From: an uncultured Porphyromonadaceae bacterium
GTDB lineage: Bacteria > Bacteroidota > Bacteroidia > Bacteroidales > Muribaculaceae
Direction of reading: 5' to 3'
Assembly (NCBI GenBank): GCA_937901905.1
Contig: CALDIF010000024.1
Coordinates: 10,521 to 74,520 of the forward strand
Length of the DNA stretch: 64,000 nt
Numbering within the stretch: position 1 is the first letter of the stretch; each line of letters starts with the position of its first letter. Below, piece by piece: positions 43,425-53,376 of this stretch. The notes under the pieces are model-generated. The model worked only from the letters and a program-made list of their open reading frames with translations, ran no database searches and was not told the DNA's origin. The translations under genes were made by a program, and so were the position numbers.

Positions 43425-46127
43425 TTATTTCATCTTATTAATTTGAGCAAGATAAATATCTGAACTATTAGAAGCGGACACATTAGCGCTATTTAAGCCG
43501 GCAATGACCGCTTGTCCAATGGAAAGTTTAGATATGACCTTTTGTTGTTCATCTGTCAAACCGACACACTCGGCCAGGCATTCCGAATCATCTGCCGAAA
43601 CCAGTTTGTGAATGATTTTGACATTTGTATTTTTTATCGCGTCTTCAATGAGACGAGTTGGAACTTGGTCAACAACCATCATGCCTTGACCATATGCACG
43701 AACTTCCGAAAGGAAGTTACTGAACATTAATCCGGACTTATATTGAGGTGAATCCGTATTGCCGGATGCTGCCATTACACGATGTGCTTCTTCTACTACA
43801 ACTAAATGGCGACATTCGTTGTCGTTGAATGACAGTCTACCCGCTTCTGCTTCTGCTACTCTAAACTCATACAAGAATTGTAAGAGTAACGACATTATGA
43901 AAGCACGGTCTTGGTCATCACCTGCGTAGGAAAGGTTCACGACAATTGGAGTGCCAAATAATTCTTCCCAAGAAAATCCATTGAGTTTGGGGTTGTTCAG
44001 CAACTCGCCTTTCCAACCGAATTTCAAGCTGTTAAATCTTGTCCGAAGTGCAGCTGATATATTTTGAGTATTCTCCTTAGCATAACCAATGTTAGTCATC
44101 AAATCGTCTATGAATTGACGATTTATAACACCAAGAGAGGGAAATCCTTTAACTCTATATCCATCAGCAGTCATTGCCTCATTATTGCGAGTATAGAGGT
44201 CATAAAGCAGGTGTTCCATGATTACAGGAAGAATGTCCTGCATCGGGAATGCAGAGGCAAAAGATGATTTAAGACGGTCAATGTGAGTAAGCACTCTCAT
44301 TTCACTGCAATCTAAATCAATGACTTCAAATGGGTTTATTCTCAACTTATCGGGAGTGAAGTTCGCCTTGGCGTACTTTTCACAACCCGGAATGAATATC
44401 TTGATTCGTTTTTGAGGGTCTGATACAGACTGATTGTATTTAATCGCCCAATCAACATATTCTGTTTTAGCCGGCTCAATCACGAAGAACGGTCTGTCTA
44501 CTTTCATAAAACCGTCAAGAATACTTAAAATAGTATTCGTCTTACCACTACCGTTGACGCCGCAAACCAAAGCATGGCGTGAAAGGGTATCAATTGGAAG
44601 ATTGATCTTTGTTTCCGTTGATGTTCCACTCCAAACCAATTTTCCAAAGTCCAAAGTCGCACCTGCAGTTACTGTAGATGGTTCAGTAAGGCTGAATTGT
44701 GCGGAAGCCTCAACAGCATTTATGCCGGGAACAGAGTGCAGAGGAAAGTTTATGAAATAAGATAGTTCCTCTGTTGAAAGTATTGTCTTGAGGTCGTTGA
44801 AATGTTCTCCCAATGGATGGTCAAAACTTCTTTGTGCAGACGAAACGGTCTTGATTCTTGGCGCATCAAGTACTGCTAAAGTTTGTGGCATTGCGTTGCC
44901 TATAACATCTTCGATATGGTGGATTCTTATTGGTTCGTAAATAGAGCCTTGTCCACTAACTAAAGATTTTAACTGCATCGATGCGCTTTGCAAATCGCGT
45001 TGATTCTCAGCCATGAGATATACACCAACGGACCAACAGCCAGTCGCTTTGCCGGACTCAAAGCGTTTTGCATGAACTCCAAGACTCTCCGCAATAGCTT
45101 CAATTTGTTTATTAACAATGTTTTGGCTTATTGACTCGCCATCAGTATGAGAAAAGGATTCTGACTGCGATACTGAATTTGAAATTTGCTTTGTATATGT
45201 AGGTGAGAAATCACCTATCAGATTCGCTCCGGTAAGTCGATTAAAGCCGTCTGCAACTGCCAATGCAGTTGTAATAGCACCTGCCGGTGGAAATAATGCA
45301 GATGCAAGCATTAACCCTGCTCCCATCAACCCCCATTTGCTTTTGGTTTGTTTGGATTCGGATTCTTGCTTCTGAATTTGAAGTCCTTTAGTTATATTGT
45401 CAGAGGTGGATTTTGATATAGACAAAGACTTCAGTGATTCTGCTTGTCCCGCAAAATCTCTGATTTGGTACAAGATTGAGTCTATGTCAGATTCAGGAAT
45501 TGGGTCTGCTATAACCAAATAAGTAAAGTCTTTCTTTCGCATGCCAGCCATTAGCGCATCAATCGTTGCCGGATATACAGTTTTATATTGGCTTTCCATT
45601 GACGGGATACCCGTAAGAGCATCTACAAAGTCATACTCATTGAGTATGTCTTTTCTCAAATCATCGAGGTTTCCCTTTGCTCTTTGGCATTTCATCCCGG
45701 GCCAAATGCCTTGAATGAAGTCATTCAGACTCTCGACGAAAGAAGAGTCAATTTCATTTTTAGAAAATGAACGCAGACCTAAGTACATCTCAAACTTTCC
45801 GTTTTTTCCATGTACCAAAAATAGAAGTTGAGTTTTATTAGGTATGAAGCATACAGAGAGAATTTTTTGTATTGCCGTAAAATATTGCTCTGCATTATCA
45901 GTCGAAGATTTGCCAACTTGCGTTATTTTAATCCAAAATGGTGCGGTGGGAGCGTCAACTCTTTGCGCCGCAAGTTCCAAATGAAAAGGAGTTGAGACAG
46001 CAGAAATCTGCGACAGATACTTGCGTTCTGTCGTATACGCCAATGATTGAGCAATCCCATTAGCCGCCAAAACTTTGGCCATGGGTTCCAGCTGTTGGCG
46101 TTCTTGTATGGTGAGTTGATTATCCAT
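43425..46127 (-). CDS. HerA/FtsK-like ATPase with central hydrophobic segment
   Basis: 900 residues. The N-terminal half (to about 470) is unidentified and holds a hydrophobic glycine/alanine-rich stretch (about 262-290, WGLMGAGLMLASALFPPAG) that may enter the membrane. The C-terminal half is a RecA-fold motor: Walker A CGVNGSGKTN (about 523-531), Walker B VVVEEAHRVMA (about 778-786), and a DQVPTRL sensor segment. It resembles HerA/VirB4/DUF87 pumping ATPases that move DNA or proteins. It overlaps the Hsp70-like gene by one base. In this operon, peptide or protein translocation is more plausible than DNA processing, but both remain possible. Confidence 0.78.
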   Translation of the reverse strand: MDNQLTIQERQQLEPMAKVLAANGIAQSLAYTTERKYLSQISAVSTPFHLELAAQRVDAPTAPFWIKITQVGKSSTDNAEQYFTAIQKILSVCFIPNKTQLLFLVHGKNGKFEMYLGLRSFSKNEIDSSFVESLNDFIQGIWPGMKCQRAKGNLDDLRKDILNEYDFVDALTGIPSMESQYKTVYPATIDALMAGMRKKDFTYLVIADPIPESDIDSILYQIRDFAGQAESLKSLSISKSTSDNITKGLQIQKQESESKQTKSKWGLMGAGLMLASALFPPAGAITTALAVADGFNRLTGANLIGDFSPTYTKQISNSVSQSESFSHTDGESISQNIVNKQIEAIAESLGVHAKRFESGKATGCWSVGVYLMAENQRDLQSASMQLKSLVSGQGSIYEPIRIHHIEDVIGNAMPQTLAVLDAPRIKTVSSAQRSFDHPLGEHFNDLKTILSTEELSYFINFPLHSVPGINAVEASAQFSLTEPSTVTAGATLDFGKLVWSGTSTETKINLPIDTLSRHALVCGVNGSGKTNTILSILDGFMKVDRPFFVIEPAKTEYVDWAIKYNQSVSDPQKRIKIFIPGCEKYAKANFTPDKLRINPFEVIDLDCSEMRVLTHIDRLKSSFASAFPMQDILPVIMEHLLYDLYTRNNEAMTADGYRVKGFPSLGVINRQFIDDLMTNIGYAKENTQNISAALRTRFNSLKFGWKGELLNNPKLNGFSWEELFGTPIVVNLSYAGDDQDRAFIMSLLLQFLYEFRVAEAEAGRLSFNDNECRHLVVVEEAHRVMAASGNTDSPQYKSGLMFSNFLSEVRAYGQGMMVVDQVPTRLIEDAIKNTNVKIIHKLVSADDSECLAECVGLTDEQQKVISKLSIGQAVIAGLNSANVSASNSSDIYLAQINKMK

Positions 46128-48025
46128 TATTCAATGGGTATAATAACTTTCTTCAAATCAAGTTCAATTATTTGTGTCAAATAATTATTAAGAAGATTTG
46201 AGATTTTAGACATAAACCTTTCATTGTTTTTTAAGGTATCCACTATTTTGGTCTCTATACTTGTCTTGATGTCCTTTTCTTTGTCTGTCACTTTTCGTGC
46301 CGCTGCCACTCTTTTTGATTCATCGGATTCGAACCATCCCTTCATTAATACAATGATAGCATAAAGTGGATTAAACATTGCTGCAATGGCAGCAATAAGA
46401 AGAATCATAACATTGTAGAAAGCATCTGATGTACTTATCTCGGATATGACTTTACGCATTTCAGCAAGGCACTCATCAAATTCGTTGACATTTCCCACAT
46501 TTACAGACGCAGAGTAAGAAACTTCTCGTCCGGGTGCATATTGGCGTATTATTTCATTCATCTTCATCCGAATTTCGTTGGTAGAACTTTCCATGAAATT
46601 TTGTAACGTTGTCTCTATTGTATATGACAGTTCTCTCTCTTGGAATTTGGCAATAGCAGAGTCAATCCATTTTTTAAGTTCATCTAAGTCTGTTGTAGTT
46701 CCTTCTTTTACCCATGTAGAACAACTGTTGTTAATGATAGCCCAAGATTTAGATGCGATTTCTTCTGCCAAAGTATTAATCAAATTATCAATTTTGGATT
46801 TGTCTTCAACTACTTTGGTTAAGTCTTCTCGCAAACGAGAAATCAGTTCTGAAGTTATTGCGTCTGATGTTCCTAATAAAGCGATGCCTCTAGAAATTGT
46901 TAAAGAGGGATTATCATTATCAATTCTAATCTGCTCGATGGGCAAATTAAAAACTTCTGCTATAATTGGACGGATAAAATTCATTCGTGAGGCTCCTCCT
47001 GTCAAGAATATACCCTTGACCGGTTTGCCCGGAATGTAGTTGTCTCTGAAATCTTCTAGAGATTTCTTGATTTTTTCCATGTAATTTGTTTTCCGATCAA
47101 GCAATTCATTTAACTCATTAAGATTTGAAATTTTCAGTCTCAATGAGATGTTGGAGTATTCATCATAAGTTTCGGCATTTTCAGAAATGATGCTATCAAA
47201 GAAGAAACTCATCACAGTCTTCGAATCCTCATTCCGTCCATATGCGTCCTCTTTAAACTTGCGAGCCTTAAATAAAAGCGCGTCGCGATAAACCGGATAT
47301 TTTTTGATGAACTCAGCTACATCGGTATTAGAAAGCATGTACTCCTCGTAGATCAATTCATCAATGATTGATGCGCCCAAATTATATCCATGGTCTATGG
47401 GAGAATCGTCATCCGACAAATAAGTATAATCAAGTGTGCTTGAACCCAAGTCAAACACCATACATCCTTTGGAAATTTCTTTTGAAAAATTTACTGAGGG
47501 GCTTTTGGCATAAAAAATAGCGGCTCTTGATTCTGACGTTAGTCCAGCCAAAGGAATGCCTGCATTGAGAGCCATTTGTCTATAAAGTTCCTTTGCATCA
47601 TCTTCCGACCATCCTGAAGGTCTTGCTATGTAAACAATATGATTGTCATCGCTTAGTTCTTGCTGGCTTTCGCGAATACGAGCATACACGGCTTTCATGT
47701 AAGCAATCATAAGTTTCTCCATATCACCTGTAAGTGATGTGGGTTTCTGCTTAAAGCAGACTCTTATACCTGCATTGTCGTCAGTGTGTTCAAATGCCTC
47801 GTCTCCAATATAGGCACTACCATTGGATAAACAGATAGCAGAGGTTATGACCTTTTTTCTTGCTCGGCTATCAAGGTCAATGTCTAACACATTGTCCTCT
47901 CGCTGCCCGGCATTTGTGTCCCAATCAAGAGCGCAAATGGCAGCCGACGTTTCTCCATGACCAAAGTCAATGGCTACAACGTATTTATGTTTTGACTTAT
48001 TGGGTTTGAATAGTTTTAGTTGCAT
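46127..48025 (-). CDS. Hsp70/actin-like ATPase with C-terminal membrane segment
   Basis: 632 residues. The N-terminal half is an Hsp70-type nucleotide-binding domain: phosphate-1 VVAIDFGHGETSAA (18-31), phosphate-2 VFDLGSSTLDYTYL, adenosine motif IFLTGGASRMNFI. No DnaK substrate-binding domain follows. Instead there is a helical region and a hydrophobic segment near residues 545-575 (ILLIAAIAAMFNPLYAIIVLM), then a coiled, charged tail. It is 2 nt from the upstream gene and overlaps the HerA-like gene, so the products are probably made in fixed ratio and act together. Confidence 0.8.
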   Translation of the reverse strand: MQLKLFKPNKSKHKYVVAIDFGHGETSAAICALDWDTNAGQREDNVLDIDLDSRARKKVITSAICLSNGSAYIGDEAFEHTDDNAGIRVCFKQKPTSLTGDMEKLMIAYMKAVYARIRESQQELSDDNHIVYIARPSGWSEDDAKELYRQMALNAGIPLAGLTSESRAAIFYAKSPSVNFSKEISKGCMVFDLGSSTLDYTYLSDDDSPIDHGYNLGASIIDELIYEEYMLSNTDVAEFIKKYPVYRDALLFKARKFKEDAYGRNEDSKTVMSFFFDSIISENAETYDEYSNISLRLKISNLNELNELLDRKTNYMEKIKKSLEDFRDNYIPGKPVKGIFLTGGASRMNFIRPIIAEVFNLPIEQIRIDNDNPSLTISRGIALLGTSDAITSELISRLREDLTKVVEDKSKIDNLINTLAEEIASKSWAIINNSCSTWVKEGTTTDLDELKKWIDSAIAKFQERELSYTIETTLQNFMESSTNEIRMKMNEIIRQYAPGREVSYSASVNVGNVNEFDECLAEMRKVISEISTSDAFYNVMILLIAAIAAMFNPLYAIIVLMKGWFESDESKRVAAARKVTDKEKDIKTSIETKIVDTLKNNERFMSKISNLLNNYLTQIIELDLKKVIIPIE

Positions 48026-48027
48026 AG

Positions 48028-48819
48028 TTACTTTGTATTTGTAATGCTACCATTAACAATTGACAAATCATAGTTTTCCAAACTGTCCTCAAGCATTTCA
48101 ATAGCTTGAGCCAATTTATTAGGTACATTCGTGTTTTCTGCTTTTGCGACAGTACATACATTGGCAATTTGCTCTGCTAATGCGCCATATGCTTCTAAGA
48201 AAGATGGCTCGTTGCGTCGCTCGTATGTGTTTTTAACTTTTTGAAGTTGTACTCTATAAGTCGCGATAACTCCGTCAATGTTTTCGCAAATCTTCTTTAT
48301 GATTTCAACATAGGTGTCAACGTCCAAAAGTTCATTATTGCTAATCTGATGTCCAATAGTTTTGACGTTTTTTTGTGCTTTAGTTGAGGCGTAGTAAATA
48401 GATAGAGCGCAACCTGCTATTGAACCGGCAATTGCAGCCCATGTCCCAAAAAGTCCTCCGACAAGTGCTCCTGCTCCTGTTGCAATAATAGGAGTATAGC
48501 CATTTGCTTCGGTGCTTGAATTGTGTTTATAGGACTTATTCAGAGAAACAACCGGCTTGATAGATTTTGAGATTTCAGAAACAATATTTTGTTGAGCTTT
48601 CAAAATTTGAAGAACTGACAACAAAAGAAGATCTTCAGATTCAGTTAAACTCTGACGATATTCACTTGAGTTTTCAAAAATATCAGAAAAGAAAGTGGAA
48701 ATTATTTGTTCTACTTTTGCTGAATCAGAAGGGAGATGTAGATCCCGTAGCTGATCCTTGAGGTTTGATTCAAAAGAGACAAATAATGCACATAGGCTTG
48801 TAGTTGTTGACATATCCAA
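48028..48819 (-). CDS. Membrane protein with glycine-zipper segment
   Basis: 263 residues. A helical N-terminal region of about 110 residues precedes a glycine-rich hydrophobic segment (about 110-145, PIIATGAGALVGGLFGTWAA and on to Y), then a helical C-terminal domain with coiled-coil character. No family recognised. It is the first gene of the seven-gene operon and may form the membrane platform for the Hsp70-like and HerA-like proteins (inference). Confidence 0.65.
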   Translation of the reverse strand: MDMSTTTSLCALFVSFESNLKDQLRDLHLPSDSAKVEQIISTFFSDIFENSSEYRQSLTESEDLLLLSVLQILKAQQNIVSEISKSIKPVVSLNKSYKHNSSTEANGYTPIIATGAGALVGGLFGTWAAIAGSIAGCALSIYYASTKAQKNVKTIGHQISNNELLDVDTYVEIIKKICENIDGVIATYRVQLQKVKNTYERRNEPSFLEAYGALAEQIANVCTVAKAENTNVPNKLAQAIEMLEDSLENYDLSIVNGSITNTK

Positions 48820-49254
48820 TTAAATAGTGTCTTCGGCTCCACAAGACTTTGGTTTATGTTCTATAATCTCAGCACAACATATAAAAACAAAACGTGGAGC
48901 CAAGTCTGTTGCTCAGTCCACGGTATAAAGGCTCTAGCATTGCCCAGATTGTCAGAACGAGCAACGCTGAAAAGCCCCACGTCGATGTCTATATATGAAT
49001 AAGATGCGGCAGATGAAAATTGTGTCACAAACTTACTCGGTGTTTATACAAACATCCCAAAGGGGCGTTCGCGTCACTTTGTTTTTGACAATCTGTTTTA
49101 GAACTGCTAGATTCTTATACCGTCAAAACCAAAGCGTTACAGAACGCCTGTCTTTATATGTCCGTTCCCACCCTCACCTTCACCATCACAACGGATTGGC
49201 ATGTCGACGTGGAAACAACGCTGTAAGCATAAAACGCAGTTTTACGCTACTACT
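48820..49254 (-). ncRNA. Candidate structured leader RNA of the peptide operon
   Basis: This gene-free stretch of about 430 nt lies between a TACATTTG box (49261-49268) and the operon start at 48819. On the minus strand it can fold several hairpins: GCGTAAAAC/GTTTTATGC (49247-49227), GTTGCTC/GAGCAAC (48965-48908), CGTGGGGC/GGCTCCACG (48981-48893), and the competing GGCTCCAC/GTGGAGCC (48901-48835). Two of them pair by G-U on the minus strand but would have A-C mismatches on the plus strand, which favours minus-strand RNA. It could be an attenuator-type leader or an independent small RNA. No RNA family was recognised. Confidence 0.4.
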
Positions 49255-49260
49255 GCGGTG

Positions 49261-49268
49261 CAAATGTA
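49261..49268 (-). promoter_or_regulatory. -7 box upstream of the peptide operon
   Basis: TACATTTG on the minus strand; the -33 element is not at the usual spacing. It is the only matching box between 48819 and 49340 that points into the operon. Confidence 0.4.
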
Positions 49269-49348
49269 TAATAACTTTTTCAAATAAAAAAGATTTTATT
49301 AATGATTTTTTCGCACAAGGAGGTGTTGAATGTGGTGATTAAAACACC

Positions 49349-49387
49349 GGTCCCCCTCGAAGCACCTATGGCACTTCGAAGGAGACC
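49349..49387 (-). terminator. Terminator after the SGNH/CBM26 gene
   Basis: 14-bp hairpin (49349-49362 / 49374-49387). Two positions pair as G-U on the minus strand and mismatch on the plus strand, so it acts on minus-strand RNA, followed by GTGTTTTAAT. Confidence 0.7.
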
Positions 49388-49449
49388 GAATAGTATGAAT
49401 GTTTCGACTATCGTTGAATGGGTTTGCTCATTCCACTATAGAAAGCGTG

Positions 49450-52400
49450 TTAACGTTGGAGCAACTTGAGAGAGGTGTGCCCCGGAGCAGTGACTACATA
49501 CACTCCGGCAGGCAAAGTCGACACGTTCAACAATCCTTTGCCGCTACGCAACACCCGTCCGGTGAGGTCAAGTACAGTTATCGTTGCGCCGTCGCCTACG
49601 ACTGCCACACCGTCAACAACGGTGAGTGAATTGTTGTCGCTGATCGTGGTCAATGCACTTAACGAGTCGGGGTTTATAGGTTGCACATTGTCGGTTTCGC
49701 TGATGGTGAAGTAATAGTCACTTCCGCCGGTGACGGCATAGTCGGCGAGTTGCTTGCCATTGTTCCAGTTGTTGAAAATCATGTTGAAGTTACCCGACTC
49801 TGCATCAAACAGGAATTTCTTAAACGTCTTGTCTCCGATTTCGACCTCATCGACCCACGATTCACCGGGCCACGCACCAAAGAGTTCGCTATCGCCCCAG
49901 GCATACAGTCCCAAGGAACTCCAATCGGTCAAGTCCTCAACGTAAATATAGTGGGCTGCCGTCGGGATTTCGGGCAACTGCGCCGTTATCTCCACGTTGT
50001 CGATGCCAAGTGCCATTGCAAGGTTTGCGCTACCGCTATTGGCGGCGAGGGTGATGTTCCACGCGAGATACAAGTCGCAGCCACGTGCCATATCGGTACC
50101 GAGTGTTGCGCTCACTGCAACCGTTTCGCCGGGCACGTCGTCGTATCCGACAGTCTCACTATCGGGGTCGAAGTGCGTGAGGAAGTCGGAGCCGGCACTT
50201 GTCCAGTTGCGACCGTCGATGCTGTAATACAACTGCACATCGAAACCGGCTGCATTGCTACCCTTGCGATACTTCTCAACATCGTAACTGACGGTGATGT
50301 TCTCGAGATTTTTGCGTGCATCGGTATTCAGCAAGTGGACGTACACGTTAACACAGCGTGTCGCGGCGGCCACACCGGTAGTGATACCGCCCACGGCACG
50401 GTCATCACCGGCGGTGCTACCGAAGTTCCACGTTCCGTTTTTAGCGTTAGACGGCAGGTTGAGTCCACCGCTGTACATCGTGTTATCATCTGCCCGGTCG
50501 TAACGACCTACTACACGCGGATTGCTAATCTGGCGGTCGATGCGCCATGCGGTGGGCATCGCAGCGGTTGCTTCGTCACCGAGAGCGTCGAAGTTCTCGC
50601 TATGTGACAGGTTATCACGGTTGAACTCAATAGCCGGATAAACCGTCATTGTAGTCACAGGAGAGGCCACGGTGATTACCGAAGTTCCGGTAAAGTCGCC
50701 ACCGGTCACGGTAACCGTGTACACGCCTTCGGCTCCGCTTGCCGTAAATAAGCCCGTCTCATCGAGTGTTCCTCCACCGTCAAGAGTCATCTCAATTTCA
50801 CCGTCAAGGGGCATACCGAACTGGTCGACAAGCGTGGCAGTAACCTGCACCGTTCCGGCAGTGTGTACCACAGGGTTGTCGGTCAACGCAGCCATTGCAC
50901 GCGATGCGTAACCGCGCATTGCGGTGGCATCGGCAGCACTGAGGTCGGCAGGAGCCCACGCGACGGTCGAAGCATCAACACCGAATATCGTTGAATATTC
51001 CATACACGCTGCCATGTAAGTTGCCTTGAGAGTGGGGTGACGGTCGTCAAGGAACCATGTGGTGGCACCGGTTGCGCCCTCACGGTCGTACACATCTTGA
51101 TAAGCGAGCCCGACGGGACACAAAGTCACGCCCAACTCTCTTGCAACATCGAGGTAATTGGTTATGAATGTGGCATTAAAAGCGGTATACGAATTCCAAT
51201 CGCCACTGTAAGCCCAGTTGACGGGCACGATGATTATAGCGTTGGGGTTGGGGCAATACTCGCGTATATAGTCGCGCCAACGCAACACATTGGTGCGGAA
51301 GGTCTCAATGTCGGTGCGCGGCAACGAACTCTGCTCTTGCAGTATGATATGGCTCCACGGCTGACTGCGAACCAACATCTTCGCACCCGGATTGCCGTCC
51401 TCGGCAACGCCGTCACCCTCTTGCCAGTGAGCATTAAGCGACTTGCCCAACAAGGTGTGCTTGGTCCACTGTGCATCAACGCCCATCGCCTCGGCAAGAC
51501 TGTTGAACACTGCGTCCTGGTCGTTATAATATATGAGACTGTTATTCAGTGAGAGAATGCGTACCTTTTCGGGCAGTTGCGGCACGAGCAACGCTGTTGC
51601 CGGTTCAACGACCAGTGCAACGGGCTGAGAGGCAATCTGTTCCAACGAGTATTCACCGGTTATGATATTGAAGGTGATAATGTAGGTTCCGGGGGTTGTG
51701 CTCACCGTTGTCTTTGTACCCTTGACAAGAGTTCCCGCGATATTGTTACCCGTGAGGTCGGCATCTCCGGCACCCCACGCACCTGCCATGCCGGTGCGCT
51801 GATAAATCAACCAATGGCTCAAACCGTCGGAACCGGTCAGCAATGTCACCTGTCCCGAGAACACGCCGGCATCCTCGGTGAGTGCCAAGGCTCCGCTCGT
51901 ATCCATATAGTTCCAACCGTTGTTGTCTCCCATGACGTAAACCTCGGTCAGACCGGAAGCGTCCTCATTGGGCTTTAATAACAGTGTTGCCCCTGACGAA
52001 GTGATGGTCAACACGATGCGCTCACAGTTGTAAGCGTTGACACCGCACGAAATGTTGTCGTTGGTTCCGCTGACAAGGTCGTAAGTCACGTCCATCGAGA
52101 TGTTAGTACCATTGCTACCATAGTTGCATGCACTGCTCCACGAAGCGTCCGCCACCTTGAACGCACCGCTCAACGTCTTGTCGTACAACACGTACACACC
52201 GTCGCCCTCATCACTGAACTCCCACTCATCGAGAGCACCCCAACTATTCACCTCTCCACGCAGGTAGATACCCGATGACACGAAAGGCTTGCGCGACGGA
52301 TCAACCCAACCGGTATAGGTCTGTGGGTCGGCAATCGCGGTCACTGCATCGGCAGTCACACAGTAGTAGAGGTCGGCATCGGCAATCACCGTGGGACCTG

Positions 52401-53319
52401 CCACGTTATTAGTGGCGCCATCGGTAAACGACAACGACAGCGACGAGCCGTCCTTGGGCAACTCATAGTATTTATAGGTCACGCCATTAACTACTGCCAC
52501 ACCGGCAGGAGCGATGTTTTCGCCACCGGTATTGAGCAACAAGGCACCCCAACGGGTAGCGTCCTCGGCGTACACGGTGAACACGCTACTTTCGCCTGCA
52601 AACGATGCTTCAATTTCAATATTGTCAAGGGCAAGTCCCATAGCCTTATCGGGCGATGTGCCCGAGGCAACGCTGATATTCCAAGCGAGATATAAATCAT
52701 CACCTGCAGCGACAGTAGTCTTCAACGTTTTCCCGGTGACGTTTACTGTTGAAATAGGCACTACCGAGGCACCGAGCGTCTCGTCGTCGGGAGAAAAAAC
52801 GTTCTTGAAGTCATCGCCGGCAGCAGTCCAGGTCACGCCATCGGACGACGTGTATAACTGCACGACAAAACCGGCTGCGTTATTGCCTTTGCGATACTTC
52901 TCGATATCATAACCGAGCGAAAGTTCGGTAATCGCCACATCGGCGGCATTGTGCAAACGTGTCATAACACTCACACAACGTGTTCCGCCACTTACCGTGG
53001 TCGACAAGCCACCTACTGCGCGGTCGGCTTCCGAGGCACTTGCGCCCCAATTCCAAGTTCCGTTTTTAGCATTCGAGGCAAGGTTCGCTCCACCGGTGTA
53101 CATCACCACGGTTCCGGCATCGGCATAACTGCCCACCGAACGTGGTGCAGACAAATTGCGGTCAACGCGCCAATCGGTCGGTAATGACAAGGTTGGCTCA
53201 CCATCGGCATACATTTCGTCAAAATTTTGACTGACAGTACGCGATGTAGTCGAGATGTCAATAGCCTTGACCGAGAAGCAACACAATGTCACTGCGAGCG
53301 CAATGAGCATTCTTTTCAT
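49450..53319 (-). CDS. Secreted SGNH-hydrolase-like protein with CBM26 modules and T9SS-like tail
   Basis: 1289 residues from the ATG at 53319 (53331 possible; 53391 lies upstream of the promoter). After the signal peptide come a jelly-roll-like module (about 30-230), CBM26-like and other starch/glycan-binding modules (to about 580), an SGNH/DUF4886-type hydrolase domain (about 585-790; LNNSLIYYN block and DDRHPT catalytic Asp-His), an Ig-like domain, a second copy of the jelly-roll module (about 925-1125, sharing KYRKG.NAAGF.VQLY), another CBM26-like module and a C-terminal domain (LDLTGRVLRSGKGLLN..) resembling T9SS sorting tails. Probably a surface esterase acting on a glycan; substrate unknown. 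Confidence 0.8.
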   Translation of the reverse strand: MKRMLIALAVTLCCFSVKAIDISTTSRTVSQNFDEMYADGEPTLSLPTDWRVDRNLSAPRSVGSYADAGTVVMYTGGANLASNAKNGTWNWGASASEADRAVGGLSTTVSGGTRCVSVMTRLHNAADVAITELSLGYDIEKYRKGNNAAGFVVQLYTSSDGVTWTAAGDDFKNVFSPDDETLGASVVPISTVNVTGKTLKTTVAAGDDLYLAWNISVASGTSPDKAMGLALDNIEIEASFAGESSVFTVYAEDATRWGALLLNTGGENIAPAGVAVVNGVTYKYYELPKDGSSLSLSFTDGATNNVAGPTVIADADLYYCVTADAVTAIADPQTYTGWVDPSRKPFVSSGIYLRGEVNSWGALDEWEFSDEGDGVYVLYDKTLSGAFKVADASWSSACNYGSNGTNISMDVTYDLVSGTNDNISCGVNAYNCERIVLTITSSGATLLLKPNEDASGLTEVYVMGDNNGWNYMDTSGALALTEDAGVFSGQVTLLTGSDGLSHWLIYQRTGMAGAWGAGDADLTGNNIAGTLVKGTKTTVSTTPGTYIITFNIITGEYSLEQIASQPVALVVEPATALLVPQLPEKVRILSLNNSLIYYNDQDAVFNSLAEAMGVDAQWTKHTLLGKSLNAHWQEGDGVAEDGNPGAKMLVRSQPWSHIILQEQSSLPRTDIETFRTNVLRWRDYIREYCPNPNAIIIVPVNWAYSGDWNSYTAFNATFITNYLDVARELGVTLCPVGLAYQDVYDREGATGATTWFLDDRHPTLKATYMAACMEYSTIFGVDASTVAWAPADLSAADATAMRGYASRAMAALTDNPVVHTAGTVQVTATLVDQFGMPLDGEIEMTLDGGGTLDETGLFTASGAEGVYTVTVTGGDFTGTSVITVASPVTTMTVYPAIEFNRDNLSHSENFDALGDEATAAMPTAWRIDRQISNPRVVGRYDRADDNTMYSGGLNLPSNAKNGTWNFGSTAGDDRAVGGITTGVAAATRCVNVYVHLLNTDARKNLENITVSYDVEKYRKGSNAAGFDVQLYYSIDGRNWTSAGSDFLTHFDPDSETVGYDDVPGETVAVSATLGTDMARGCDLYLAWNITLAANSGSANLAMALGIDNVEITAQLPEIPTAAHYIYVEDLTDWSSLGLYAWGDSELFGAWPGESWVDEVEIGDKTFKKFLFDAESGNFNMIFNNWNNGKQLADYAVTGGSDYYFTISETDNVQPINPDSLSALTTISDNNSLTVVDGVAVVGDGATITVLDLTGRVLRSGKGLLNVSTLPAGVYVVTAPGHTSLKLLQR

Positions 53320-53376
53320 AACTGTTGTCATTGGTTGTAATGGTATTGAATTAGTTAATAATAATGCTTGTGATTG

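Noticed and set aside
48869..48940. 23-codon minus-strand ORF that could be a leader peptide
   Set aside because: It lies across the alternative helices, but there is no evidence of translation; hydrophobic content alone is not enough.
48995..49342. 115-codon plus-strand ORF in the leader region
   Set aside because: Odd composition, no domain, and it overlaps the structured minus-strand leader; treated as non-coding.
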